NCBI RefSeq assembly: GCF_021026195.1 | Contig: NZ_JAJNCT010000005.1 | Coordinates: 709,231 to 773,230 of the forward strand | Direction: 5' to 3' | DNA: 64,000 nucleotides | Source: Comamonas koreensis | GTDB lineage: Bacteria; Pseudomonadota; Gammaproteobacteria; Burkholderiales; Burkholderiaceae_C | Shown: positions 9,588 to 17,586 of the stretch, piece after piece | Layout of the letters: every line of letters starts with the position of its first letter | Numbering within the stretch: position 1 is the stretch's first letter | The notes under the pieces: model-generated | Seen by the model: the letters and a program-made list of their open reading frames with translations, nothing else | Database searches by the model: none | What the model was told of the DNA's origin: nothing | Program-made: the position numbers and the translations under genes

Positions 9588-9804
9588 AAGACTTTACTAA
9601 AAGTTAAGGAAATTGCGCCAAAACGGAAGACCCTTGTCACCGTAATTTCCTAAAATACGCGCCGCAGGATGCGCTGCGAAAAACGCTTGCTGCACAGGCA
9701 TCCTCACCAGGGGCTGGCCCGCAGGTCTGGCAGGCTGTGCGGCCCGGCGGTGGCCCGGGCGCCAGCGCATGCCAAGCCCTTGGTTTTGATTGTTAATTTA
9801 ATAT

Positions 9805-9836
9805 CAGTCATACGCTAGATCGTTTCTAGATGACTG
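9805..9836. promoter_or_regulatory. Nested palindrome upstream of the D-amino acid dehydrogenase gene
   Basis: CAGTCAT (9805-9811) is mirrored by ATGACTG (9830-9836), and inside it CTAGA (9815-9819) is mirrored by TCTAG (9825-9829). It lies 19 bases before the ATG in an AT-rich stretch. The geometry fits an operator or a leader hairpin; the nearby Lrp-type regulator is a possible ligand, which is inference. Confidence 0.4.
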
Positions 9837-9855
9837 CCAGGACTCCAAACATTCC

Positions 9856-11109
9856 ATGAGCAATATTTCCGTGGCCGTGCTGGGCGCCGGCATGGTGGGC
9901 GTTGCCAGCGCGTTGGCGCTGCAGAAAAAGGGCTTCCGCGTGACCTTGCTGGACCGGCTGGCTCCTGGCGAAGAGACCTCCTACGGCAACGCGGGGGTGA
10001 TCGCGCGCAGCTCGCTGATGCCCTTCAACAACCCCAGCCTCTGGGGCAACCTGCCGGTGCTGCTGAAGAACCAGAGCGCCGGCTTTCGCTACCAGGCCCG
10101 GTTTCTGCTGCAGAACCTGGGCTGGGCCGCGCGCTTTGTCGCCCAGGCCCGCACCCAGGTGTTTGAGGAAACCACCACGGCGCTGGACAGCCTCATCCGC
10201 CTGTCGATGAATGAGCATGCCCAGTTGTTGCGTGCCAGTGGCGCCGCGCACCGCATGCGCGACAACGGCTGGATGTTTCTCTACCGCCAGTCCAGCGCCT
10301 TTGCGGGCGGCGCATTGGCACGCGAGCGCATGGCCCATTTCGGCGTCGCCACCGAGGTGCTGGAGCGCGACCATATCCGCCAGCTGGAGCCGGCACTCAA
10401 CCCCATCTTCGAGCGCGCGCTGTGGATCAAGGACACCTGGTCGGTGGACAGCCCCGGCGATGTCGTCAAGGCCTATGCCGAGCTGTTCCGCAAGCAAGGC
10501 GGCCAGTATGCGCAGGCCCGCATCAAGACCGTGGAGCCACTTGCCGGCAGCCGCTGGCGCATCCGCGCCGATGGCGCACACGATGGCCTGGAGGCCGACC
10601 GCGTGGTGGTGGCGCTGGGCCCCTGGAGCCGCCAGTTCATGGCGACCCTGGGCGTGAAGGTGCCGATGGCCTATGAGCGCGGCTACCACATGCACTTTGC
10701 GCCGCCCGCATCCTGCAACATCTCGCGTCCGGTCTACGACACCGCTGGCGCTTATGTGCTCAGCCCGATGGAGCAAGGCCTGCGCTTGACCAGCGGTGTG
10801 GAGCTGACCGACATCGACGCCCCCGCCAACCCGGTGCAGCTGGGCCTGGCCGAGGCCGCAGCGCGCGAGGCGATTGACATGGGCCAGGCGCTAGAGCCTG
10901 CGCCCTGGATGGGCAGCCGCCCCACCCTGCCGGACAGCCGCCCCATCATTGGCGCGATGCCGGGCCAGCGCAATCTATGGCTGGCCTTTGGCCACCAGCA
11001 CATTGGCTTCAGCACCGGGCCGGGCACCGGCGCGATTTTGGCGGCGCTGATGCGCGGCGATGATGCGCCGGTCGATGCGCGGCCGTTCCGCGCCGAGCGT
11101 TTCCTCTAG
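9856..11109 (+). CDS. D-amino acid dehydrogenase (DadA-type FAD oxidoreductase)
   Basis: 417 residues. Oxidative deamination of D-amino acids to 2-oxo acids with electron transfer to the respiratory chain, at the inner face of the membrane. The FAD dinucleotide loop LGAGMVGV is at 9-16, followed by a DR-type acidic end of strand 2 (LLDR) and the DadA-like SYGNAGVIA. The C-terminal half has GSRPTLPDSRPIIG and GHQHIGFSTGPGTG, the FAD-closing motif of DadA/glycine oxidase relatives. It is convergent with a racemase, an Lrp regulator and an amino acid importer, which supports a D-amino acid substrate; a broader D-hydroxy or imino acid substrate is possible. Confidence 0.85.
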   Translation: MSNISVAVLGAGMVGVASALALQKKGFRVTLLDRLAPGEETSYGNAGVIARSSLMPFNNPSLWGNLPVLLKNQSAGFRYQARFLLQNLGWAARFVAQARTQVFEETTTALDSLIRLSMNEHAQLLRASGAAHRMRDNGWMFLYRQSSAFAGGALARERMAHFGVATEVLERDHIRQLEPALNPIFERALWIKDTWSVDSPGDVVKAYAELFRKQGGQYAQARIKTVEPLAGSRWRIRADGAHDGLEADRVVVALGPWSRQFMATLGVKVPMAYERGYHMHFAPPASCNISRPVYDTAGAYVLSPMEQGLRLTSGVELTDIDAPANPVQLGLAEAAAREAIDMGQALEPAPWMGSRPTLPDSRPIIGAMPGQRNLWLAFGHQHIGFSTGPGTGAILAALMRGDDAPVDARPFRAERFL

Positions 11110-11176
11110 GGCTAAAACAACGGGCTCAAGCGGTCTTGCCGCTACGCCCTGGCCGCATGGCCGGGCGCCTCCACAA

Positions 11177-11875
11177 TCAGGCTGGCAACGCAGCCCAGCG
11201 CTGCGCCAGCAGGCTCACCACATCGTGCACTGGCAGGCCGGTGGCGCGTGCCACCGCATCGCGGTAGACGGGCATATTGGTGCACTCCAGCACGATCGAT
11301 TGCAGCTGCGGATGGGCCCGGCACAGCGCAACGGCGGCAGCCACCACATCGCGCTCGGCCTGGGCGATGTCCATCTCCAGTTCATTGCCGAGGATGCGCG
11401 TGGCAAATTCTCCATCCGGCGCCACGCCTTGCACGGGGGTGCCTTCAGGCACACCGGCAGCGGCCAGAATGTGTGGCGTCAGGCTGGCCGCGGCGATGGT
11501 GACCACGCCGGGCCGGGACAGCAGCGCGCATTGCAGCAGGCTGGAGCTGACGACCGGCACATCGACACTGCTGGCCAGCAGCTCCTGGTAGGCGGCCAGA
11601 AAGCCGCAGCTGGTGGTGACCAGCGCGGCGCCTTGCGCCTGCATCGCACGGGCGGCATCGACAAAGGGCTGCACAAAACGGGGATCGGCCTCGCGCACGA
11701 TCTTGGCGGGCGATGCGCCCTGCACCTTGTGCATCTGCACGGGGATGCCCAGCGCTGCCCAGGTCTGCAGATTGCCGATGTCCCCGGGCGGGCGCGGGAA
11801 CTGGGTGTCCAGCATCAGGATGCCGATAAACGGCGGGGACGCATCAGCAGCGGTAACAGCAGCGTTGGGCGGCAT
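11177..11875 (-). CDS. Aspartate/glutamate racemase superfamily enzyme
   Basis: 232 residues. Both catalytic thiols of the cofactor-independent Asp/Glu/hydantoin racemase fold are present: TTSCGF (C90) and LECTNMP (C198). The first 14 residues are unstructured. Such enzymes interconvert L- and D-amino acids, or act as maleate isomerase or decarboxylase in related subfamilies. It lies 8 bases behind an Lrp regulator in the amino acid transport operon and converges on the D-amino acid dehydrogenase gene, so an amino acid racemase feeding that enzyme is the simplest reading. Confidence 0.8.
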   Translation of the reverse strand: MPPNAAVTAADASPPFIGILMLDTQFPRPPGDIGNLQTWAALGIPVQMHKVQGASPAKIVREADPRFVQPFVDAARAMQAQGAALVTTSCGFLAAYQELLASSVDVPVVSSSLLQCALLSRPGVVTIAAASLTPHILAAAGVPEGTPVQGVAPDGEFATRILGNELEMDIAQAERDVVAAAVALCRAHPQLQSIVLECTNMPVYRDAVARATGLPVHDVVSLLAQRWAALPA

Positions 11876-11883
11876 GGGCAGGG

Positions 11884-12354
11884 TCAGTCGAGCAAGGGCA
11901 GCGCGGGCAGTGCGCCACGGCGGTCGATCTTGCGGCTCAGCACCACCGAGGTGTAGGTCTGGCGAATGCCTTCGATCAGGCCGATGCGGTCGAGCAAGGC
12001 ATCGAGCTTCTCGTTGGAATCGCAGCGCAGAAAGATCATGTAGTCATGCTGACCGGAGACGGCCGAGACCTCTTCGACCTCGGGAATGCTTTCGAGCACC
12101 TGCATGACGGCCTGGGCAGTCTTGGGCATCACGCTGATGCCGCAGTAGGCACGCACGGCCGACTGCTCCAGCTTGGAGCCCAGGCGCACACCGTAACCGG
12201 CGATGACGCCTTCCTTCTCCAGCCGCGCAATGCGGGCCACCACGGTGGTGCGCGCCAGGTTGAGCTTGCGCGCCAGTTTGGCCGTGGACTCGCGGGCGTC
12301 GGCCTGCAACAGCGCCAGCAGCTTGCGGTCAATATCGTCGAGTCGAAAATCCAT
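11884..12354 (-). CDS. Lrp/AsnC-family transcriptional regulator
   Basis: 156 residues. N-terminal winged helix-turn-helix (DIDRKLLALLQADARES, then LARTTVVARIARLEKEGVI) and a C-terminal RAM ligand domain (about 70-145) of the kind that binds amino acids. It is embedded in the ABC transporter/racemase operon, 18 bases after the ATPase gene, so it likely responds to the transported amino acid and controls this operon and the facing dehydrogenase gene. Length is typical. Confidence 0.9.
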   Translation of the reverse strand: MDFRLDDIDRKLLALLQADARESTAKLARKLNLARTTVVARIARLEKEGVIAGYGVRLGSKLEQSAVRAYCGISVMPKTAQAVMQVLESIPEVEEVSAVSGQHDYMIFLRCDSNEKLDALLDRIGLIEGIRQTYTSVVLSRKIDRRGALPALPLLD

Positions 12355-12372
12355 GGTTGTCCTCCCTGCTGG

Positions 12373-13146
12373 TTATACGGCGTGGCCGATGATGCGGCCC
12401 AAAAAGCTGCGTGTGGCCTCGTGCTGCGGGTTGTCGATCACCTGCGCGGGCGGACCCTCTTCGACCACCACGCCATCGCGCATGAAGACGACCTTATCGG
12501 CCACCTCGCGGGCAAAGGCGATCTCATGGGTCACCAGGATCATGGTCATGCCATCGCGCGCCAGCGACTGGATGACCTGCAGCACCTCGCCGACCAGCTC
12601 CGGGTCGAGGGCTGAGGTGGCCTCGTCGAACAGCATCACGCTGGGCTGCATGGCCAGCGCGCGGGCAATGGCCACGCGCTGCTTCTGGCCGCCCGAGAGC
12701 TGGTCGGGCATCATCTGTGCGCGCTCGGCCAGGCCCACCTTTTGCAGCAGCGCCGTGGCGCGGGCTTCGGCCTCGGCCTTGCCGATGCACAGCACGGTGA
12801 CCGGGCCTTCCATGACGTTTTGCAGCACCGTCATGTGCGGGAACAGGTTGAAATGCTGGAACACCATGCCGGTGCGCGCGCGGAAGCCCGCCAGCACCTT
12901 GTCCTTGGGCAGCTGGGTCTGCTTGCCGCTGAAGGCCAGCGACTGCGCATCGACGCGGATGTCGCCGCCATCGGGCACGGTCAGCAGGTTGATGCAGCGC
13001 AGCAGGGTGGACTTGCCCGAGCCCGAAGGCCCGATCAGCGCCACCACCTGGCCCCGGTTCACGTCGAGGCAAATGTCCTTCAGAACATCGAGCTTGCCAA
13101 AGGACTTCTTCAGGCCACGAATACAAATGAGCGGTTGGTCTTGCAT
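12373..13146 (-). CDS. Polar amino acid ABC transporter ATP-binding protein
   Basis: 257 residues of the GlnQ/HisP type. Walker A GPSGSGKS at 39-46, Q-loop in GMVFQHFNLFPH, signature [15 protein letters not shown], Walker B VMLFDEATSALD, H-loop VTHE. It sits one base after the permease gene and next to a cognate binding protein, giving a complete importer. The substrate is inferred to be a D-amino acid or a polar amino acid from the neighbours. Confidence 0.92.
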   Translation of the reverse strand: MQDQPLICIRGLKKSFGKLDVLKDICLDVNRGQVVALIGPSGSGKSTLLRCINLLTVPDGGDIRVDAQSLAFSGKQTQLPKDKVLAGFRARTGMVFQHFNLFPHMTVLQNVMEGPVTVLCIGKAEAEARATALLQKVGLAERAQMMPDQLSGGQKQRVAIARALAMQPSVMLFDEATSALDPELVGEVLQVIQSLARDGMTMILVTHEIAFAREVADKVVFMRDGVVVEEGPPAQVIDNPQHEATRSFLGRIIGHAV

Positions 13147-13147
13147 C

Positions 13148-13816
13148 TCAGGCCTCCTTGGTGGCCGATGTGCCGTGCTCCAGGCGCTTGGCCCACAAGG
13201 TCACAGGGAAAAGAATCACGAAATAGGTGATGGCGATGAAGGTGTAGACCTCCAGCGGGCGGTAGGTGTCATGCGCAATGACCTGGCCCTGGTAGAGCAG
13301 ATCGGGCACGGCCAGCACCATCAGCAAGGACGTGTTCTTGAGTTGCAGGATCGACTGGTTGACCAGTGGCGGAATCATCTTGCGGAAGGCCTGGGGCAGG
13401 ATCACGCGGCGCATCACCTGGCCGCGCGTCATGCCGATCGCCTGGCCCGCTTCGGTCTGACCGATATCGGTGGAGATGATGCCGCCCCGGATGATTTCGG
13501 AATAGAAGGCGCCGCCGTACAAGGACAGGCACAGCGCAGCCGCCACGGGCGCGCTCATCTCGATGCCGGTGAGCACCGGCAGCGCGTAGTAGAACCACAC
13601 CAGTTGCACCAGCACCGGCGTGCAGCGGAAGACCTCGACAAAGGCGCGCAGCGGCGCGGTCACGATCTTGTTGCTGGACAGGCGCCCCAGGCCCGCCACC
13701 AGGCCGACCGCGAGGCCGCCCAGGATACAGATCACCGTGAACAGCAAGGTGTAGCCCACACCGCCGACCAGCAGCATGCGGTACTTCCACAGGAAGCTAA
13801 AGTCCCACTCGTACAT
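13148..13816 (-). CDS. Polar amino acid ABC transporter permease (HisM/GlnP type)
   Basis: 222 residues with about five membrane helices. The N-terminal WKYRMLLVGGVGYTL sequence and the EVFRCTPVLVQLVWFYY segment are hallmarks of the HisM/QM amino acid permease family, and the EAA-type coupling loop is in the stretch around AGQAIGMTRGQVMRRVILPQA. Middle gene of the binding protein-permease-ATPase unit. Confidence 0.92.
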   Translation of the reverse strand: MYEWDFSFLWKYRMLLVGGVGYTLLFTVICILGGLAVGLVAGLGRLSSNKIVTAPLRAFVEVFRCTPVLVQLVWFYYALPVLTGIEMSAPVAAALCLSLYGGAFYSEIIRGGIISTDIGQTEAGQAIGMTRGQVMRRVILPQAFRKMIPPLVNQSILQLKNTSLLMVLAVPDLLYQGQVIAHDTYRPLEVYTFIAITYFVILFPVTLWAKRLEHGTSATKEA

Positions 13817-13910
13817 AAATCAATCTACCTTTAACGCATACACCCCGGAGGCAGCACGTGGCTGCAACCGGGGTGTTTCACATGGGCTAGGCGCCCATGT
13901 GGACCAACCA

Positions 13911-14750
13911 TCAGAACTTGACTTCCTTGGGGAAGGAATCGGCCTTGACGCCGGCCAGCTTTTCCATGTTCTTGAGCACCACGGACTGGATCTCGCCCTT
14001 GGCACGGGCTTCATCCAACCATGCGTTGACGGCGTTCTCGAAGTCCTTGTTCGGCTCCTTGCGCAGGCCCACATTGGTGTTGGCCGTCTCGACCGGGGTC
14101 GGCACATAGACCGTGCCCACGTCCGGGCGCTTGGCCACCAGCGGCTGCGACAGCAGCACCACCAGCACCTGGCAGTCAGAGCGGCCGGTCTGCACCGACA
14201 TCGTCGCCGCGCCCGAGCTCTCCAGACGCGAGATATTGGCCTTGGGCAGCGCGCGGGTGGCAAACTGGTCCTGGTTGGAGCCGATATCGACCACCACCTT
14301 GGCATCCGGGTTGTTCAGCTGCTCCCAGGTTTGCACCGGGGCATGGCCCTTTTTGCAGACGGCCGTGAAGGTGTTGTTGAGCAGGGGCTTGGAGAAGTTG
14401 ACCACTTCCATGCGCTGGGGCGTAGGCGCCATCGCAAACATCAGATCGATTTTGTTGGCCTGCAGGTCCAGCACGGCATTGCCCCAGGTGGTCTCGACGA
14501 ACTTGACGTTCACGCCGAGCTTCTTGGCCAGGCTTTCGCCAAAGTCGGGGCCAAAGCCTTCCCACTTCTGGGTCACCAGGTCCTTGCTGAAGTAGGGAAT
14601 CGCGCCAGCGACCGTGCCCACGCGCAGTTCCTTGGTGCGCTTGACGCGGTCCATCGTCGACTCAGCGCCTTGCGCCAGGGCCGCGCCAGCCACCGATACA
14701 CCTGCGACCACCAAGGCGGCTGCACCCATCCACTTTTTGACAGAAAACAT
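13911..14750 (-). CDS. Periplasmic amino acid-binding protein of the ABC importer (SBP family 3)
   Basis: 279 residues with a Sec signal peptide of about 26 residues ending ALA-Q. The mature part has the family 3 lobes: RVGTVAGAIPYFSK near the N-terminus, GFGPDFGESLAKKLG, DLMFAMAPTPQRMEVVNFSKP and a hinge with VDIGSNQDQF. First gene of the importer operon; it has the AT-rich divergent region upstream as its likely promoter. Confidence 0.9.
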   Translation of the reverse strand: MFSVKKWMGAAALVVAGVSVAGAALAQGAESTMDRVKRTKELRVGTVAGAIPYFSKDLVTQKWEGFGPDFGESLAKKLGVNVKFVETTWGNAVLDLQANKIDLMFAMAPTPQRMEVVNFSKPLLNNTFTAVCKKGHAPVQTWEQLNNPDAKVVVDIGSNQDQFATRALPKANISRLESSGAATMSVQTGRSDCQVLVVLLSQPLVAKRPDVGTVYVPTPVETANTNVGLRKEPNKDFENAVNAWLDEARAKGEIQSVVLKNMEKLAGVKADSFPKEVKF

Positions 14751-15026
14751 CTACGTATCCTCTAGACGCAGCGAAAACGGGCTGCGCGACCGTGAAAAAC
14801 CGACAGTGTATTCCTGTTAAAAACCCTAGTAAAAAACACAAAACGTCGAGATGCATTGTTATTTTCGTCAAATCGGCGAAACAATGACAATTTAAGGGTT
14901 AATACTGACATTTCAGAGACAGCCCAGGGCCGGAATACCCGCGATACCCCCGGATGCTGCGCCGGGTCTGACACGCGGCCCCTGGCTCGCGGCCTACAAT
15001 GGACTGATATTGCTGTAGCCAAATTC
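14751..15026. promoter_or_regulatory. Divergent intergenic region between amino acid importer and PHP gene
   Basis: 276 bases with no gene. An AT-rich core (about 14815-14915) carries CATTGTT (14854-14860) mirrored by AACAATG (14880-14886), with weaker internal pairing between TTTTCG and CGAAA. This probably holds the divergent promoters and perhaps the regulator site for the importer. No resemblance to the palindrome at 9805-9836 is apparent. Confidence 0.35.
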
Positions 15027-15923
15027 ATGCCAGACATGTTGAACGCCGATCTGCACTGCCATTCCACGTTTTCCGACGGCACCCTGAGCCCGGAAGCGCT
15101 GGCGCAGCGTGCGCGCGAGCGCGGTGTGCAGCTGTGGGCACTGACCGACCATGACGAAGTCAGCGGCCTGGACCGGGCGAGTGCTGCGGCCGCGCAGCAA
15201 GGGCTGGCGTTTCTGAGCGGTGTGGAGGTGTCAGTGAGCTTTGGTGAAACCACCGTGCATATCGTCGGCCTAGGTTTTGACTGGCACCATGCCGGCTTGC
15301 GCGAAGGTCTGGCCCGCACGCGGGGCGGCCGCGAGCAGCGCGCCCGCGAGATGGCCGCCGGCCTGGAGAAGGTCGGTATCGGCGGCGCCTATGAAGGTGC
15401 GCTGCGCTATGTGGGCAACCCGGATTTGATCTCGCGCACGCACTTTGCCCGCTTTCTGGTCGAAACCCGGGTCTGCCGCGATCCGGCGGAGGTGTTCCGC
15501 CATTACCTGGTCGAGGGCAAGCCCGGCTTTGTGCCCCACCGCTGGGCGCGGCTGCAGGATGCCGTGCAGTGGATCGTGCAAGCGGGCGGCCTGGCCGTCA
15601 TCGCCCATCCTGCGCGCTACCACCTCAATGGCGGGGAGGAGCATGCGCTGTTCTCCTCGTTCAAGGACTATGGCGGCCAAGGGGTGGAAGTGGTCACCGG
15701 CAGCCACTTTCCACACGAGTACGCCATCTACGCAGACCTGGCCAACAGCTTTGGCTTCTATGCCTCACGGGGCTGCGATTTCCACAGCCCGGGCGAATCG
15801 GGTACCGATTTTGGTGCCCTGCCCCCGCTGCCCCATGGCGTAGCCCCCGTCTGGCAGGCGCTGGAGGGGCGCATCCTGCACCCCACCAACCCCAACCCGC
15901 CGCCGCAGGCCGCTGTCCATTGA
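15027..15923 (+). CDS. PHP-domain phosphoesterase, likely 3',5'-nucleoside bisphosphate phosphatase
   Basis: 298 residues from the ATG at 15027; a second ATG three codons on is equally possible and no strong ribosome site decides. PHP metal motifs: DLHCHSTFSDG at 8-18 (H10, H12), TDHDEV near 43-48, and later HPARY and a C-terminal GCDFHSP. The insert VGLGFDW and the overall length match the TrpH/RnaseAM-like subgroup that releases phosphate from 3',5'-bisphosphates and trims short RNA. Followed by the YciO-like gene in the same direction. Confidence 0.8.
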   Translation: MPDMLNADLHCHSTFSDGTLSPEALAQRARERGVQLWALTDHDEVSGLDRASAAAAQQGLAFLSGVEVSVSFGETTVHIVGLGFDWHHAGLREGLARTRGGREQRAREMAAGLEKVGIGGAYEGALRYVGNPDLISRTHFARFLVETRVCRDPAEVFRHYLVEGKPGFVPHRWARLQDAVQWIVQAGGLAVIAHPARYHLNGGEEHALFSSFKDYGGQGVEVVTGSHFPHEYAIYADLANSFGFYASRGCDFHSPGESGTDFGALPPLPHGVAPVWQALEGRILHPTNPNPPPQAAVH

Positions 15924-15972
15924 AGGAAGTGCCCCGCAGCAGCTCCACGATAACAAGCGCAAAAGCTAGACC

Positions 15973-16608
15973 ATGGCCCAATATTTCGAGGTTCACCCCG
16001 ACAATCCCCAGCCCCGCCTGCTCAAGCAGGCAGCCGCCATGCTCAAGGACGGCGGTATTCTGGCTGTTCCCACCGACTCCAGCTACGCCTTTGTCTGTGC
16101 GCTGGACAACAAGCAGGTGGTGGACCGCCTGCGCCGCATTCGTCAGATTGACGACAAGCGCATGCTCACCTTGCTGTGCTGTGATTTGTCACAACTGTCG
16201 AGCTATGCGATGGTGGACAACCACCAGTTCCGCATGCTCAAGCTGGGCACGCCGGGGCCTTTTACCTTCATTCTGGATGCCACCAAGGAAGTGCCGCGCC
16301 GCATCAGCCACCCGTCGCGCAAGACCATTGGCCTGCGGGTGCCTGACAACAAGGGCCTGCTGATGCTGCTGGAGCTCCACGGCGAGCCGCTGCTGTCCAC
16401 CACCTTGATCCCGCCCGGCGAGACCGAGCCGCTCAACGACCCCGAAGAGATCCGCGAGCGCTTTGAGTCGCAGATCGAGCTCGTCGTCAATGCCGGGCCC
16501 TGCCCGCTGGAGCCGACGACGATTGTCGACTTGACCCCCATGGGTACCGGTGGCGCACCCGTGGTGGTGCGCGAAGGCCGTGGGCCACTGGCGCAGTTGG
16601 GCTTGTAG
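15973..16608 (+). CDS. Sua5/YciO/YrdC-family protein (YciO-type)
   Basis: 211 residues. The YrdC fold is visible: GGILAVPTDSSYAF near 29-42, an RxxR-type nucleotide/RNA contact region (DRLRRIRQIDDKR), GPFTFILDATKEVPR and KTIGLRVPDN. TsaC/YrdC proteins make threonylcarbamoyl-AMP for tRNA t6A. The absence of an extended Sua5 domain and the YciO-like sequence make this the paralogue of uncertain activity rather than the essential TsaC. 49 bases after the PHP gene. Confidence 0.82.
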   Translation: MAQYFEVHPDNPQPRLLKQAAAMLKDGGILAVPTDSSYAFVCALDNKQVVDRLRRIRQIDDKRMLTLLCCDLSQLSSYAMVDNHQFRMLKLGTPGPFTFILDATKEVPRRISHPSRKTIGLRVPDNKGLLMLLELHGEPLLSTTLIPPGETEPLNDPEEIRERFESQIELVVNAGPCPLEPTTIVDLTPMGTGGAPVVVREGRGPLAQLGL

Positions 16609-16712
16609 AGTGCATGAACCGCCTCCATCTGTTGATGTAGGAGGCCCACAGCGTCCATCGGCTCACCCTGCACCTGGCGGAAGGGATGCGCACGGAACCA
16701 AGGCGGCCGTCG

Positions 16713-16815
16713 TCTTTTGCAGTCAGTAGCAGACTATTGGCTGGAAGGACCACATGGCAAGTCGACCGAGACCGCATTCAGACTAGCGCAGGGAGTTGGG
16801 CAGAGGGCTCTTGGT
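16713..16815. repeat. Diverged, one-armed copy (B) of the palindromic intergenic element
   Basis: These 103 bases align with 2114-2217 without large gaps, roughly three of four bases identical by eye, including the shared GGGAG, GCAGAG and CTTGGT ends and CCGAGnCCGC. The central hairpin persists in altered form (AGTCAGTAG pairing with CTATTGGCT through G-U pairs). I find no left terminal arm. It lies between the YciO-type gene and the M50 protease gene. The rest of 16609-16887 shows a small GCCTCC/GGAGGC stem at 16621-16645 and no gene. Confidence 0.6.
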
Positions 16816-16887
16816 GAATCTGTTAGGCTTGGGCCCGCCTGTGTGCCTTCCGGCCATAGCTTTACTTTGCTCTGCGACCTTCGATCC

Positions 16888-17544
16888 GTGAACCCTGACC
16901 TGATCCAAAACATCCTGATCTTTGCATTGCCCGTGCTGTTTGCCATCACGGTGCATGAGGCTGCCCACGGATACGTGGCGCGCCACTATGGCGACAACAC
17001 GGCCTATATGCTTGGACGCATCACGCTCAATCCTTTCAAGCACATCGACCCCATTGGCACCATCGTGATGCCACTGGCGCTGTACTTCGTCACCAGCGGC
17101 GCTTTTGTATTTGGCTACGCCAAGCCGGTGCCGGTGAACTTTGGCAACCTGCGCAACCCTAAGCGCGACATGATCTGGGTAGCGCTGGCCGGTCCCCTGA
17201 CGAATTTTGCCCAGGCCATCATTTGGGCGCTATTGCTGGGCATCTTGGCGCTGACGGGCATCAACGAGCCGTTTTTCATCAAGATGTGCTATGCCGGCAT
17301 TTCGGTGAACTTGGTGATGTGGGCGCTGAACCTGTTTCCGCTCCCGCCGCTCGATGGCGGCCGGGTGCTGGTCGGTCTGCTGCCATACAAGCAGGCTGTC
17401 ACGGTGTCCAAGATCGAGCCTTATGGCTTCTTCATCGTGATGGGCCTGATCATCAGCGGCGTGCTGGGCACGTTGTGGATGACACCTTTGATCAGTGTCG
17501 GCCGCAGCTTGATCAGTCTGATTTTGCTACCTTTTTCTGGCTAA
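16888..17544 (+). CDS. M50 (site-2 protease-like) membrane metalloprotease
   Basis: 218 residues from a GTG at 16888; upstream codons are unconserved-looking and overlap the repeat region. The zinc motif HEAAH (H23, E24, H27) lies in the first helix and the third ligand in LPPLDGGRVL near 153-162. About six membrane segments. Small S2P-like enzymes of this sort lack a PDZ domain and have unknown substrates; this is not RseP. Directly upstream of trpS, a pairing seen in other Burkholderiales. Confidence 0.85.
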   Translation: MNPDLIQNILIFALPVLFAITVHEAAHGYVARHYGDNTAYMLGRITLNPFKHIDPIGTIVMPLALYFVTSGAFVFGYAKPVPVNFGNLRNPKRDMIWVALAGPLTNFAQAIIWALLLGILALTGINEPFFIKMCYAGISVNLVMWALNLFPLPPLDGGRVLVGLLPYKQAVTVSKIEPYGFFIVMGLIISGVLGTLWMTPLISVGRSLISLILLPFSG

Positions 17545-17586
17545 GGCCTCAGGCCTTTGGCAGCTGTTTTCTCGCGTTTTCCTGTT

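Noticed and set aside
12203-13834. 543-residue open frame on the plus strand
   Set aside because: Antisense to the Lrp, ATPase and permease genes; no domain.
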